This document shows positions 7,709-15,270 of a stretch of DNA of 64,000 nt, in pieces. Origin of the DNA: Lishizhenia sp965656535 (lineage in GTDB: Bacteria > Bacteroidota > Bacteroidia > Flavobacteriales_D > Crocinitomicaceae); the NCBI GenBank assembly GCA_965656535.1, contig CBFHKX010000006.1, positions 111,915 through 175,914 of the forward strand, written 5' to 3'. How positions within the stretch are numbered: the first letter of the stretch is position 1; each line of letters opens with the position of its first letter. The notes under the pieces were generated by a model. It did not search any database. It was not told the DNA's origin and saw nothing but the letters and a program-made list of their open reading frames with translations. The position numbers and the translations under genes are program-made.

Positions 7709-9013
7709 TTAACTGAGTGTTTCTTTGAAAACACGAATGGCTTTCTCTCTGGCAGCCTTATGTTCTACAATAGGAACTGGGTACTTACTGGTACCATATT
7801 CTGGTATCCAGCGTCTTACATACTGTTCATCTTTATCAAACTTTTTAAGCTGACTCTCAGGGTTGAAAATTCTAAAATACGGTTGAGCGTCTACTCCACT
7901 CGAGGCTGCCCACTGCCAACCACCAATATTACTTGCAAGTTCGTAGTCGAGCAATTTCTCTGCAAAATACGTTTCTCCCCATCTCCAATCAATTAAAAGA
8001 TGTTTAGTTAAAAAAGAAGCTACTATCATTCTTACACGGTTGTGCATGAAACCGGTTTTGTTTAGTTCGCGCATGCCTGCATCAACCATAGGATATCCTG
8101 TTTTACCTGCTTTCCATGCTTTAAACAGTTGCTCATCGTTTTCCCATGGAATTTGATCGTACTCTTTTCTAAACGAATCTTCTGCACTATGCGGAAAATG
8201 ATGAATAATCATTTGATAGAAATCTCTCCAAATAATTTCATTCAGATATGTTTCGTTTAAACTTTTCGTTGCGCCTACTAATTTTCTTACAGATAAGGTA
8301 CCAAATCGTAAATGTAAACTTAAACGTGTAGTTCCCTTCTTTGCCGGAAAATCTCTTGTCTCGTTATAAGTTTTAACTATAGTTTTAGGAATTTCTCTAT
8401 CTGGAAAGTCTTGTGTTTTTTCTGAACGAAAACCCATTTCTTCTAAAGAAATTAATTTAGAAAATTCGGTTACCTGGGCTAGTTTACTGACAAACTCTTT
8501 TGTAGAATAAGGCTTTATGTGAAAATCTTTGAGTTTTGACTTCCACTTGCGTGAATAAGGCGTAAAAACGCGATAGGGAGTTCCGTCGTCTTTCAGCACC
8601 TCATCTTTTTCAAAAATCACATGGTCTTTTGCTCCAAAAAATTCAATTTGACTCTTATTTAGTAACGCATAAATTTCTTGGTCGCGTTCTTTAGCATAAG
8701 GTTCGTAATCTCTATTGGTAAAAACCTGTTTAATATGAAAAGCTTTATCTTCTATCAACCGAGAAAATACCATTTTAGGTGATCCATAAAAAACCTTTAA
8801 ATCTGCTCCTAAGCTTTTGTATTCGTCTTTTAGTCTTTTTATTTCAGTGTGAATAAATAATACACGTTGATCATCTGCTGGAAGTTTATCTAAAATATTT
8901 TTATCAAAAATGAATATAGGCTGTACATTTTTCTCGCCTTTTAATGCTTTGTGGAGACCCGCATTATCTTCAATCCTTAAGTCTCGCCTATGCCAAAAAA
9001 TAGCTAAACTCAT
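7709..9013 (-). CDS. phrB: Deoxyribodipyrimidine photolyase (class I cryptochrome/photolyase family)
   Basis: The 434-residue protein has an N-terminal antenna domain (LAIFWHRRDLRIEDNAGLHK) and a C-terminal FAD domain with the class I signature LASNIGGWQWAASSGVDAQP and YFRIFNPESQ. The Asn of LASNIGGW matches the flavin-proximal residue of CPD photolyases. The enzyme uses blue light and reduced FAD to split pyrimidine dimers. The antenna pigment (folate, deazaflavin or flavin) cannot be decided by eye. Its start overlaps the flavin reductase gene by four bases, making it the last gene of a packed operon with carotenoid genes. Confidence 0.95.
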   Translation of the reverse strand: MSLAIFWHRRDLRIEDNAGLHKALKGEKNVQPIFIFDKNILDKLPADDQRVLFIHTEIKRLKDEYKSLGADLKVFYGSPKMVFSRLIEDKAFHIKQVFTNRDYEPYAKERDQEIYALLNKSQIEFFGAKDHVIFEKDEVLKDDGTPYRVFTPYSRKWKSKLKDFHIKPYSTKEFVSKLAQVTEFSKLISLEEMGFRSEKTQDFPDREIPKTIVKTYNETRDFPAKKGTTRLSLHLRFGTLSVRKLVGATKSLNETYLNEIIWRDFYQMIIHHFPHSAEDSFRKEYDQIPWENDEQLFKAWKAGKTGYPMVDAGMRELNKTGFMHNRVRMIVASFLTKHLLIDWRWGETYFAEKLLDYELASNIGGWQWAASSGVDAQPYFRIFNPESQLKKFDKDEQYVRRWIPEYGTSKYPVPIVEHKAAREKAIRVFKETLS

Positions 9014-9654
9014 AGTTCCATATTTATTAATGGTTGATCTGGCTTCGCGTAACTAAGCCTTTCTAAGGCAGTTAAAGAATTGTAAGCGTCTAGACCAGTA
9101 ACAGCAACAGCATTAGCTTGTGCAAGATTTACATAACCGTCAGATTTTATTATACCTTCAGGTAGATAAAGGTGTTGTACACTCCCTATTAGCAGTTTAG
9201 TACCGTTTATTTTTAAATCTACAACCTCTTCAAGTTGCAATCCCAACTTTATGTGCGATTCTTTAACATAAGGTGATACAAACGCTTCTTTATATTCTTC
9301 TGTTAAACCCACTGCGTCAAACTCAGATTGTTCTCTCTCATAACGTGCACTGGTCTGGTGAGCAGCTTTGTACATATCTGTATGAATATGATTAAGTGTA
9401 TAAAATCCGGTTTGAATAATATTCTCAAAAGTATGTCTTTCTACTGTTGTTGGTCTTTGAATAAACCCAAACAATGCAGGATTTGAACCTAAATGGACTA
9501 CAGAACTAATAACTGCTAAATTTGTCTGTTTTTCTTGATTTATTGATCCGATTAAGTTGGCACTTTTAGCTCCAGAAAGCGAATTAATAAGTTGCGCTCT
9601 ATATCGGTTGTCTAACCCTTCGATTTCTTTACGTGAAAATGATTTTTCTCCCAT
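9010..9654 (-). CDS. Flavin reductase family protein (FMN-binding split barrel)
   Basis: The 214-residue protein resembles the flavin reductase-like split-barrel family: N-terminal SGAKSANLIGSINQEKQTNLA, then a strand LAVISSVVHLGSNPALFGFI, RHTFENIIQTGFYTLN, and a central region with SPYVKESHIKLGLQLEEV. Family members bind FMN and reduce flavins with NAD(P)H or act as flavoprotein oxidoreductases. The gene overlaps phrB by four bases and follows the pterin enzyme by 30 bases. I infer that it may help keep the flavin pool reduced for the photolyase, but no sequence feature proves this. Confidence 0.8.
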   Translation of the reverse strand: MGEKSFSRKEIEGLDNRYRAQLINSLSGAKSANLIGSINQEKQTNLAVISSVVHLGSNPALFGFIQRPTTVERHTFENIIQTGFYTLNHIHTDMYKAAHQTSARYEREQSEFDAVGLTEEYKEAFVSPYVKESHIKLGLQLEEVVDLKINGTKLLIGSVQHLYLPEGIIKSDGYVNLAQANAVAVTGLDAYNSLTALERLSYAKPDQPLINMEL

Positions 9655-9684
9655 ATTCTATTAACACGAAATAAGAAAATATGT

Positions 9685-10098
9685 TTAGGCATTCTCACCG
9701 TATTCTACCCAATTCTTTTCAGTTTCAAATAAACGAATACGCAATCCCAGTTTAGAGTCTATTTTTTTTCTTAATAATTGATAGCATACTACGGCTATAT
9801 TCTCTGCTGTTGGGTTTAATGATTTAAACTCTTCAACGTCTACATTCAAGTTTTTATGATCAAACTTATCTGTAACCTCTTTTTTTATAATATCTTTTAA
9901 AATCTTCAAATCCATCAAGTAACCAGTATCTGGATCTATATCTCCCGTAACATATGTTTCTAAAACATAATTGTGTCCGTGATAATTAGGCGAGTTACAT
10001 TTATCAAAAACGGCTAAGTTTTTTTCGTCGCTCCACGCTGGATTATTTAGTCTGTGTGCTGAGTTAAATGTTTCTCTTCTGCAAGCTGTAATTTTCAT
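9685..10098 (-). CDS. 6-pyruvoyl-tetrahydropterin synthase/QueD family protein
   Basis: The 137-residue protein has the zinc ligands of the family (His15 in FNSAHRL, His40 and His42 in YHGHNY), a catalytic Cys34 in the spacing CNSPNYHGHNY, the Asp80-His81 pair (KFDHKNLN) and a C-terminal Glu (LFETE). The Cys-to-His spacing resembles the animal-type PTPS motif more than the shorter CxxxHGH of Escherichia coli QueD. The product could be a tetrahydropterin or the queuosine precursor carboxytetrahydropterin. The placement in the carotenoid-photolyase operon favours a pterin role. It overlaps idi by four bases. Confidence 0.88.
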   Translation of the reverse strand: MKITACRRETFNSAHRLNNPAWSDEKNLAVFDKCNSPNYHGHNYVLETYVTGDIDPDTGYLMDLKILKDIIKKEVTDKFDHKNLNVDVEEFKSLNPTAENIAVVCYQLLRKKIDSKLGLRIRLFETEKNWVEYGENA

Positions 10099-10616
10099 GT
10101 ATTCTGTATTGTACTATTTTGTAAATGTTCTTCAACTATAATTCTAAACCAAGGTGTATATTTTTTTGGATTCTCTTTGATGTCTTTTTCTAGTTTATTT
10201 AAGGCTACAAATTCGAAATCCATTACTTCCTCTGGATTTGGTTTAGGAGTATCATTATAAATTCCTGTTACGATATGGTCGAACTCGTGTTCAATTAATC
10301 CATTCGAAAAACTAGCTTTATAAATAAATTGCTTTAATGGATAGGTTTTAACCGAAAAACCCATTTCCTCCATTAATCGTCTTTCAGCAGCTTGAGTAAT
10401 TGACTCATTCTCTCTAGGATGACTGCAACAAGCATTTGTCCACAACCCACCACAATGGTATTTATCTGCAGCTCTTTGGTGAATTAGCATTTCTCCTTTA
10501 TCATTAAAAATAAGAACAGAAAAGGCCCTGTGAAGCAATCCTTTCTGATGTGCCTCAAGCTTTTCCATTTTACCAATTTGGAGGTCATTTTCATCAACCA
10601 AAACGACAAATTCCAT
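10095..10616 (-). CDS. idi: Isopentenyl-diphosphate delta-isomerase, type I
   Basis: The 173-residue Nudix-fold protein has the type I IDI motifs: LLHRAFSVLIFN, the catalytic Cys in TNACCSHP (Cys64) and the Nudix-like RRLMEEMGF. It interconverts IPP and DMAPP, the prenyl precursors for carotenoids and quinones. It lies one base after crtB and overlaps the pterin enzyme by four bases, so it is clearly inside the carotenoid operon. Confidence 0.95.
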   Translation of the reverse strand: MEFVVLVDENDLQIGKMEKLEAHQKGLLHRAFSVLIFNDKGEMLIHQRAADKYHCGGLWTNACCSHPRENESITQAAERRLMEEMGFSVKTYPLKQFIYKASFSNGLIEHEFDHIVTGIYNDTPKPNPEEVMDFEFVALNKLEKDIKENPKKYTPWFRIIVEEHLQNSTIQNT

Positions 10617-10617
10617 A

Positions 10618-11454
10618 CTAAAATCTGTTTAAACTATGACGCACGTAAGAAGAAACGAATAAACTGTATTTTCTTCCGTCTGGAATCCTAATACGTTCGT
10701 TTAATACCACTTGGGCTGGGGTTTCTTTAATTTTCTTAAAAAGCTTGTAGTAATAAATGTAGGCCATATATGTTCCAAAGCGTGCGTTTTTAGGCAATTC
10801 CAGTATTCCCTGATATCCTGCAGCAAAATCTTTTTCTATATCTGCTTCGATTTCTTTTTTTATAACATCATTAAATTGCTTTAAATCTACACCTGGAAAA
10901 TATGTTCTTCCCAACTCATGGAAGTCCGCTTTTAAATCTCTTAAAAAATTAATTTTTTGGAATGCAGAACCCAATTTCATTGCACTAGAAGTGAGTCTTT
11001 CGTACTCTTTTTCATCTCCACGAACAAATACTTTCAAGCACATTAAGCCTACTACCTCGGCAGAACCTAATATGTACTGCTCATACTTTTCTTGGTTATA
11101 AAATTCTTTGGTAAGATCCATTTCCATGCTATGCAGAAACGTGTCAATAAGATGTGTCGGTATAGCGTATTTGTTTACTGTTTCTTGGAAAGAATTCAGA
11201 ATAGGGTTAAGTGAAATCCCTCTTTCAATTGCTTTATGCGTATCTGCCTTAAACTCTTTCAAGAGTTCCTCTTTTTGAAATCCATGAAATGAATCAACGA
11301 TTTCATCTGCAAAGCGAACAAATCCGTATATATTATAGATAGGTGCTTGTAAATCTTTTGCCAGGAACTTTATGCCTAATGAAAAGCTTGTACTGTACCT
11401 TTTTGTGGTAATCGCACTGATATCAGTAGATAAATTATCGAATATGGATTTCAT
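10618..11454 (-). CDS. crtB: Phytoene synthase (squalene/phytoene synthase family)
   Basis: The 278-residue protein contains both Asp-rich Mg-diphosphate sites of the family: DEIVD (Asp50-Asp54 in VRFADEIVDSF) and the second in NFLRDLKADFHELGRTYFP (Asp173-Asp177). It condenses two geranylgeranyl diphosphates to phytoene. It follows crtI by 16 bases and precedes idi by one base. Phytoene rather than squalene is preferred as the product because of the neighbouring CrtI-type desaturase. Confidence 0.95.
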   Translation of the reverse strand: MKSIFDNLSTDISAITTKRYSTSFSLGIKFLAKDLQAPIYNIYGFVRFADEIVDSFHGFQKEELLKEFKADTHKAIERGISLNPILNSFQETVNKYAIPTHLIDTFLHSMEMDLTKEFYNQEKYEQYILGSAEVVGLMCLKVFVRGDEKEYERLTSSAMKLGSAFQKINFLRDLKADFHELGRTYFPGVDLKQFNDVIKKEIEADIEKDFAAGYQGILELPKNARFGTYMAYIYYYKLFKKIKETPAQVVLNERIRIPDGRKYSLFVSSYVRHSLNRF

Positions 11455-11470
11455 AGTGTATAGCGTGTTC

Positions 11471-12946
11471 TTATTTATTAATGGCTTTAATTACCTCGTT
11501 GGCAACAACCTTACCCGAAACAATACTGGGCGGAACTCCAGGGCCCGGAACTGTAAGCTGACCTGTGTAGAACATATTTTTTATCGTTTTGTTCTTTAAC
11601 CGCGGTTTAAAAACTGCCGTTTGCTTTAAAGTATTGGCTAAACCATAAGCATTTCCTTTAAATGCGTGGTAATCTTTCTTAAAGTCATCTACGCAGAAAC
11701 TTCTTTTATAGATTACATGCTCCTTAATATTTTGACCTGTATGTTTTTCAAGCCTATCCATTATAGAGTTATAATACAATTCGCGTTTTTCTTCGTCGTC
11801 TTGTAGATCGGGTGCAAGTGGAACTAATAAAAAAAGATTTTCTTTGCCTTCTGGAGCAACAGTTGCATCAGTTTTACTTGGGCAACAAGCATAAAAAAGT
11901 GGAGCGCTTGGCCATTGTGCATCTTTATAGATTTCAACTGCATGTTGGTTAAAATCTTCGTCAAAAAATAGATTATGATGCTCTAAATTGTCAATTTTCT
12001 TATCTACACCTAAATAGAATAAGAGAGAAGATGGAGCCATTACTCTTTTATCCCAATATTGTTCTGAATAATTTGCATTTTCTTTTAAAATATCAAAATC
12101 CGTGTGTGCGTAATCTGCTCCAGAAATTACTTGATCCGCTTCAAACAAACGACCATCTTTACATTCTACAGCAGTTACCGCATTTCCTTTGTATTGAAAT
12201 CCGGTTACCTCTGCTTCTGTTTCTATAGTTACGCCTTGCTCTAATGCAATGCTTGAAAATGCTTCTATAATCTTGTGCATTCCGCCCATTGGATACCATG
12301 TTCCGAGAGAAATATCAGCATAATTCATTAATGAATAAAGTGCAGGCGTATCTTTAGGCATTGCTCCTAAAAACAATACCGGAAACTCTAACAATTCAAT
12401 AATTTTTGGATGCGAAAAGTATTTTCTAATGTACTTAGAAAAAGAACTAAAAAGATGCATTTTAAACATTCCTTTTAATATACGTACATCTGCAAACTCG
12501 GTATATTTCAGACTTGGCTTTTGCACCAAATCATTCATCCCTACGTCATATTTATAAGCTGCTTCTTCTAAAAATTGATCTAATTTTGCTGCACTCCCTT
12601 TTTCTAGGGATTCAAACCAAGCTTTAAACTCATCTAAATTTGCTGGAATAGGATCTTTTGTACCATCTTTCCAAATTACTTGGTAGCTAGGGTCTAAGCG
12701 TTTAAGTTCGTAGAAATCTTCTACTTTATGATTAAAGTCGGCATAAAATTTTTCAAAAACATCTGGCATCCAATACCAACTTGGGCCCATATCAAAAACA
12801 AACCCATCTACATCAAACTTACGTGCTCGACCTCCAATTGTAGGATTTTTTTCTAGAATTTTTACTTGGTGACCTTCTTTTGCTAAATAACTGGCACAAG
12901 ATAAACTTGAAATTCCAGATCCTACAATTATAATTTTCTTACTCAT
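11471..12946 (-). CDS. crtI: Phytoene desaturase
   Basis: The 491-residue FAD enzyme has an N-terminal dinucleotide-binding motif (IIVGSGISSLSCASYLAKEG) followed by the FAD-contact GGRARKF and the C-terminal carotenoid desaturase signature GQLTVPGPGVPPSIVSGKVV. It converts phytoene to a more conjugated carotene such as lycopene. Its start overlaps the stop of the sigma-factor gene by one base, so the two are translationally coupled. No cyclase (crtY), hydroxylase (crtZ) or crtE is present in the window; later steps must be encoded elsewhere. Confidence 0.96.
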   Translation of the reverse strand: MSKKIIIVGSGISSLSCASYLAKEGHQVKILEKNPTIGGRARKFDVDGFVFDMGPSWYWMPDVFEKFYADFNHKVEDFYELKRLDPSYQVIWKDGTKDPIPANLDEFKAWFESLEKGSAAKLDQFLEEAAYKYDVGMNDLVQKPSLKYTEFADVRILKGMFKMHLFSSFSKYIRKYFSHPKIIELLEFPVLFLGAMPKDTPALYSLMNYADISLGTWYPMGGMHKIIEAFSSIALEQGVTIETEAEVTGFQYKGNAVTAVECKDGRLFEADQVISGADYAHTDFDILKENANYSEQYWDKRVMAPSSLLFYLGVDKKIDNLEHHNLFFDEDFNQHAVEIYKDAQWPSAPLFYACCPSKTDATVAPEGKENLFLLVPLAPDLQDDEEKRELYYNSIMDRLEKHTGQNIKEHVIYKRSFCVDDFKKDYHAFKGNAYGLANTLKQTAVFKPRLKNKTIKNMFYTGQLTVPGPGVPPSIVSGKVVANEVIKAINK

Positions 12947-13458
12947 TAGTTATTTCCATATTGGTAATCTGGCAATAAATCCATCAATTTTTTTCTTGCT
13001 ATGAAGATACGACTCTTAACCGTTCCTATCGGAATATCCAGTTTCTCTGCTATTTCCTTGTATTTAAACCCAAGGTAGTGCATTTCAAAAGGTTCTCTAT
13101 ATTCCTCTGCTAATTTATCTAACTGCTTGTTTACCTCGTTACTAGCCATGTAATTATACGGCGTATCTCTATTTTCTGTAGAGTTCGTTAGTAAATATAA
13201 CTCTTTACTGTTATCAAAGATAGTTCCTGACTTAACTTTTCTTCTGTATTGGTTAATAAATAAATTACGCATGATGGTAAATACCCACGCTTTGAAATTA
13301 GTTTGCGGAGTGTAATAATCTCTATTACTCATCGCTTTTAGTATTGTTTCTTGTGTTAGATCTTTAGCATCTTCCTCGTCTCTTGTAAAACTCATAGCAA
13401 ATGCCTTTAAATACGTCTCTAATCCAATCAATGTTTTGTTAAATTCTAATGTTGACAT
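12946..13458 (-). CDS. ECF-type sigma factor leading the carotenoid operon
   Basis: The 170-residue protein has sigma region 2 (FTRDEEDAKDLTQETILKAM and NFKAWVFTIMRNLFINQYR) and region 4 (YLGFKYKEIAEKLDIPIGTV, with KSRIFIARKKL). It is an RNA polymerase sigma factor of the extracytoplasmic-function class. No anti-sigma factor gene is adjacent. It is the first gene of the crtI-crtB-idi operon and lies just downstream of a CarH/LitR-like gene, an arrangement similar to the litR-litS pairs known from other bacteria, where the regulator represses the sigma gene in the dark. Its own targets cannot be read here but may include the operon or distant pigment genes. Confidence 0.93.
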   Translation of the reverse strand: MSTLEFNKTLIGLETYLKAFAMSFTRDEEDAKDLTQETILKAMSNRDYYTPQTNFKAWVFTIMRNLFINQYRRKVKSGTIFDNSKELYLLTNSTENRDTPYNYMASNEVNKQLDKLAEEYREPFEMHYLGFKYKEIAEKLDIPIGTVKSRIFIARKKLMDLLPDYQYGNN

Positions 13459-13464
13459 TTTGTT

Positions 13465-13496
13465 TTGTTTAATTATTTGATTTCAAACTTAAACAA
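13465..13496. promoter_or_regulatory. Operator copy 1: TTGTTTAA-N16-TTAAACAA
   Basis: The arms TTGTTTAA (13465-13472) and TTAAACAA (13489-13496) are perfect inverted repeats 24 bases apart start to start. The right arm overlaps the -7 box of the operon promoter. The same spacing recurs in operator copy 2. The neighbouring MerR/CarH-like protein is the likely ligand (inference). Confidence 0.75.
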
Positions 13497-13513
13497 ATAT
13501 TTTGTTTAAACAA
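13484..13513 (-). promoter_or_regulatory. Promoter of the sigma-crtI-crtB-idi-phr operon
   Basis: Reading the minus strand, TTG (13513-13511) is followed by exactly 19 bases and TAAGTTTG (13491-13484), a full match to the Bacteroidetes -33/-7 promoter (TTG, about 19, TAnnTTTG). The expected start of transcription is near 13477, about 19 bases before the sigma-factor start at 13458. The -33 element lies inside a palindrome and the -7 element overlaps another arm of the operator repeats, so a bound regulator would block polymerase. Confidence 0.8.
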
Positions 13514-13533
13514 AACAAAAAAATATTAAACAA
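13502..13533. promoter_or_regulatory. Operator copy 2: TTGTTTAA-N16-TTAAACAA
   Basis: The arms TTGTTTAA (13502-13509) and TTAAACAA (13526-13533) repeat copy 1 with identical 24-base spacing, shifted by 37 bases. The left arm is also part of a 16-bp perfect palindrome TTTTGTTTAAACAAAA (13500-13515) that contains the -33 element. The inner sequences of the two copies differ, which argues for selection on the arms and their spacing. Confidence 0.75.
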
Positions 13534-13542
13534 TTTTATTTT

Positions 13543-13556
13543 ATTACCTAGGTAAT
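13543..13556. promoter_or_regulatory. 14-bp palindrome ATTACCTAGGTAAT upstream of operon promoter
   Basis: This perfect palindrome lies 30 bases upstream of the -33 element of the sigma-crt promoter and is not followed by a T run on either strand, so it does not look like a terminator. It could be a second regulator site. No partner is identified. Confidence 0.4.
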
Positions 13557-13632
13557 TATAAACCCGCTTATTTACTGCGTTTATGTAAAATTAAAGACAC
13601 AAAAAATTTTTACTCTAGTGAAAGAATAAATC

Positions 13633-13677
13633 AAAAAATGAGACTAACGTTTGAAATAGACTAAGGAAAATTAGTCT
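13633..13677 (-). terminator. Probable terminator of the MerR/CarH-like gene
   Basis: Read on the minus strand, AGACTAA at the 3' end of the regulator gene (13677-13671) can pair with TTAGTCT at 13664-13658 or with a second TTAGTCT at 13647-13641, the latter followed by C, A and six T residues (13638-13633). The alternative pairings resemble a terminator with a competing hairpin. It separates the regulator transcript from the sigma-crt operon. Confidence 0.6.
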
Positions 13678-14519
13678 ACTAATTGTTGAATAGAATTAAT
13701 GTTGTTTGGCAATTTGGAAGAAAATTCATCAAATTGTCTGCCTGCAAAATATACTTGGGCATCTGTATATTTGGCAATTGTAGCGTAAATATCATGCACC
13801 ATGTCAATCGTACATGCTCCTATAAATGAAACCACAACGCCGTCTACCTTATTATTTTCTAAATAGGCCTTTACGCCTCCAAGCGGTGTGTTTTGTCCCA
13901 GATAAATAGTAGCATTACCTTGATACCTTAGCTTGTAGTTGTAGAGCAATAAACTAATCTCATGCTGTTCGTGCTCTGGCAAGAATAAAAGATATTTTTT
14001 GCTGTCTGCTTCTGCATAAGGCAATTGATCCGTCTCAGCAATTAAAATCTGCTTAATTAGGTGAGAAATAAAGTGCTCTTGCGCTGGATTTATAGAACCT
14101 ACTAGCCACATTACACCAATTCTTTCTAAGAATTGAAATACGTACTCATTAAATGCTTCTACTAATCCAAAACGTTTGATAAGGGCCTTAATCGTATTTC
14201 TGAATACGATTTCATCCATATTTACAAGCGATAAAATAAGCTTCTCAAAAGAGTCGTCTACGTCTTCAAACTTACTGAGCGACTCAACGGCTTTCTCTAT
14301 TTCTTCTACGCTCAGTTTTGCAATATTAGAAATTTTCCAACCATTTTTATTAAGCATGGCGATGTTCAATAAAGATACCAAGTCTTCATCCGAATACATT
14401 CTAATTTGAGACTCTGTTCTTTCAGGCGTTAAAATTTCATACCTTTTTTCCCAAATTCTAATTGTATGCGCTTTAATACCTGTTAAGGTTTCAATATCTT
14501 TTATTTTATACAATCCCAT
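13671..14519 (-). CDS. MerR-family regulator with cobalamin-binding domain (CarH/LitR-like photoreceptor)
   Basis: From ATG 14519 (MGLYKIKDIETLTG) the protein has 282 residues. Residues 1-70 are a MerR winged helix (IKAHTIRIWEKRYEIL, a classic CarA/CarH/LitR start). A helical domain follows with Trp138 and Glu148-His149 in the W-x9-EH pattern, then a B12-binding Rossmann domain with Glu184-x-His186 in the lower-ligand position. These match the residues that hold adenosylcobalamin in CarH. CarH proteins bind DNA as tetramers in the dark and release it when light breaks the Co-C bond. Light sensing here is inferred from the residues and from the carotenoid-photolyase operon downstream. An upstream in-frame ATG (14564) exists but would add a non-conserved tail. 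Confidence 0.92.
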   Translation of the reverse strand: MGLYKIKDIETLTGIKAHTIRIWEKRYEILTPERTESQIRMYSDEDLVSLLNIAMLNKNGWKISNIAKLSVEEIEKAVESLSKFEDVDDSFEKLILSLVNMDEIVFRNTIKALIKRFGLVEAFNEYVFQFLERIGVMWLVGSINPAQEHFISHLIKQILIAETDQLPYAEADSKKYLLFLPEHEQHEISLLLYNYKLRYQGNATIYLGQNTPLGGVKAYLENNKVDGVVVSFIGACTIDMVHDIYATIAKYTDAQVYFAGRQFDEFSSKLPNNINSIQQLVD

Positions 14520-14591
14520 GACATGATAAAACATCCAAAAACTAAAAATGTTCAAATTAAACACCTTTTTTTCAAAATAAGTGAATTTAAA

Positions 14592-14621
14592 TTGATGTTT
14601 GTACTCAAAACTCTATATTTG
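14592..14621 (+). promoter_or_regulatory. Promoter of lipoprotein gene at 14653
   Basis: TTG (14592-14594), 19 bases, TATATTTG (14614-14621): a full -33/-7 match with the same spacing as the carotenoid operon promoter. Transcription would start near 14628, about 25 bases before the ATG. Confidence 0.75.
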
Positions 14622-14652
14622 CTAATCATTACACACTATTACGCAACTGCTC

Positions 14653-15270
14653 ATGAAAAGCTTGTCAGTCATAATTCTACAACTAATTACCACAATTCTG
14701 ATGGTTGGCTGTGAAAATTCAACCCCAGAAACCGCAACTAGTTTAGATGTTCAAAAGGAAGCCCAAGAAAAGGATAAATTTCTAGAAGAATTTGAAAGAT
14801 TTAGTTTAGTTCCTTATGAAATAAAAGCAACTATTTACCTCCCTGGTGAAAAAGCAACAATTGGTTCTGCTATTCAACCAAACGTTGAACACGAGGAAGG
14901 TGGATTCAAATGGAAACTAACAATGGGAGAACAGTTCCAAATTACAATTGACGACTGGGGCAGAGAAGACATGATGGCCGACAAACGCAAAGCCTTAAAT
15001 GGAGATAAAAAGTATTATGAAATTGAATACATAGAGGACACGTTATCCTTTATGAGTTACAAAAAGAAATTAAAAGTAAAAGGAATCGCTGAAGCTTCTA
15101 AAAATGTTGGTGTAGACCATACTTCTTACCATTGCTACGGACAAACAACTATTGAAGGGATAAATTACGTGTTCAGTACTACGGCAGATGGGGTTGCAAA
15201 ACCCACCTTAAAATACATCTCAACATCTATTAAGAGCGTAACTCCTAATTCTATTCTAGCGAATCCTTAA
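14653..15270 (+). CDS. Putative lipoprotein of unknown function
   Basis: The 205-residue protein starts with a lipoprotein signal (MKSLSVIILQLITTILMVGC) whose lipobox Cys is residue 20. The mature part begins with a short Asn/Thr/Glu linker and contains a mixed alpha/beta region, with LVPYEIKATIYLPGEKATIG and a GIAEASKNVGVDHTSYHCYG stretch. I do not recognise the family. It would be anchored to the inner or outer membrane. It is read divergently from the CarH-like gene, so light regulation is possible but unproven. Its last 20 bases overlap the 3' end of the convergent LETM1-like gene. Confidence 0.8.
   Translation: MKSLSVIILQLITTILMVGCENSTPETATSLDVQKEAQEKDKFLEEFERFSLVPYEIKATIYLPGEKATIGSAIQPNVEHEEGGFKWKLTMGEQFQITIDDWGREDMMADKRKALNGDKKYYEIEYIEDTLSFMSYKKKLKVKGIAEASKNVGVDHTSYHCYGQTTIEGINYVFSTTADGVAKPTLKYISTSIKSVTPNSILANP

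Noticed and set aside
14557..14564. TTAAACAC upstream of the CarH-like gene as an autoregulatory operator
   Set aside because: One imperfect arm only, no partner at the right spacing, and no clear promoter overlapping it.
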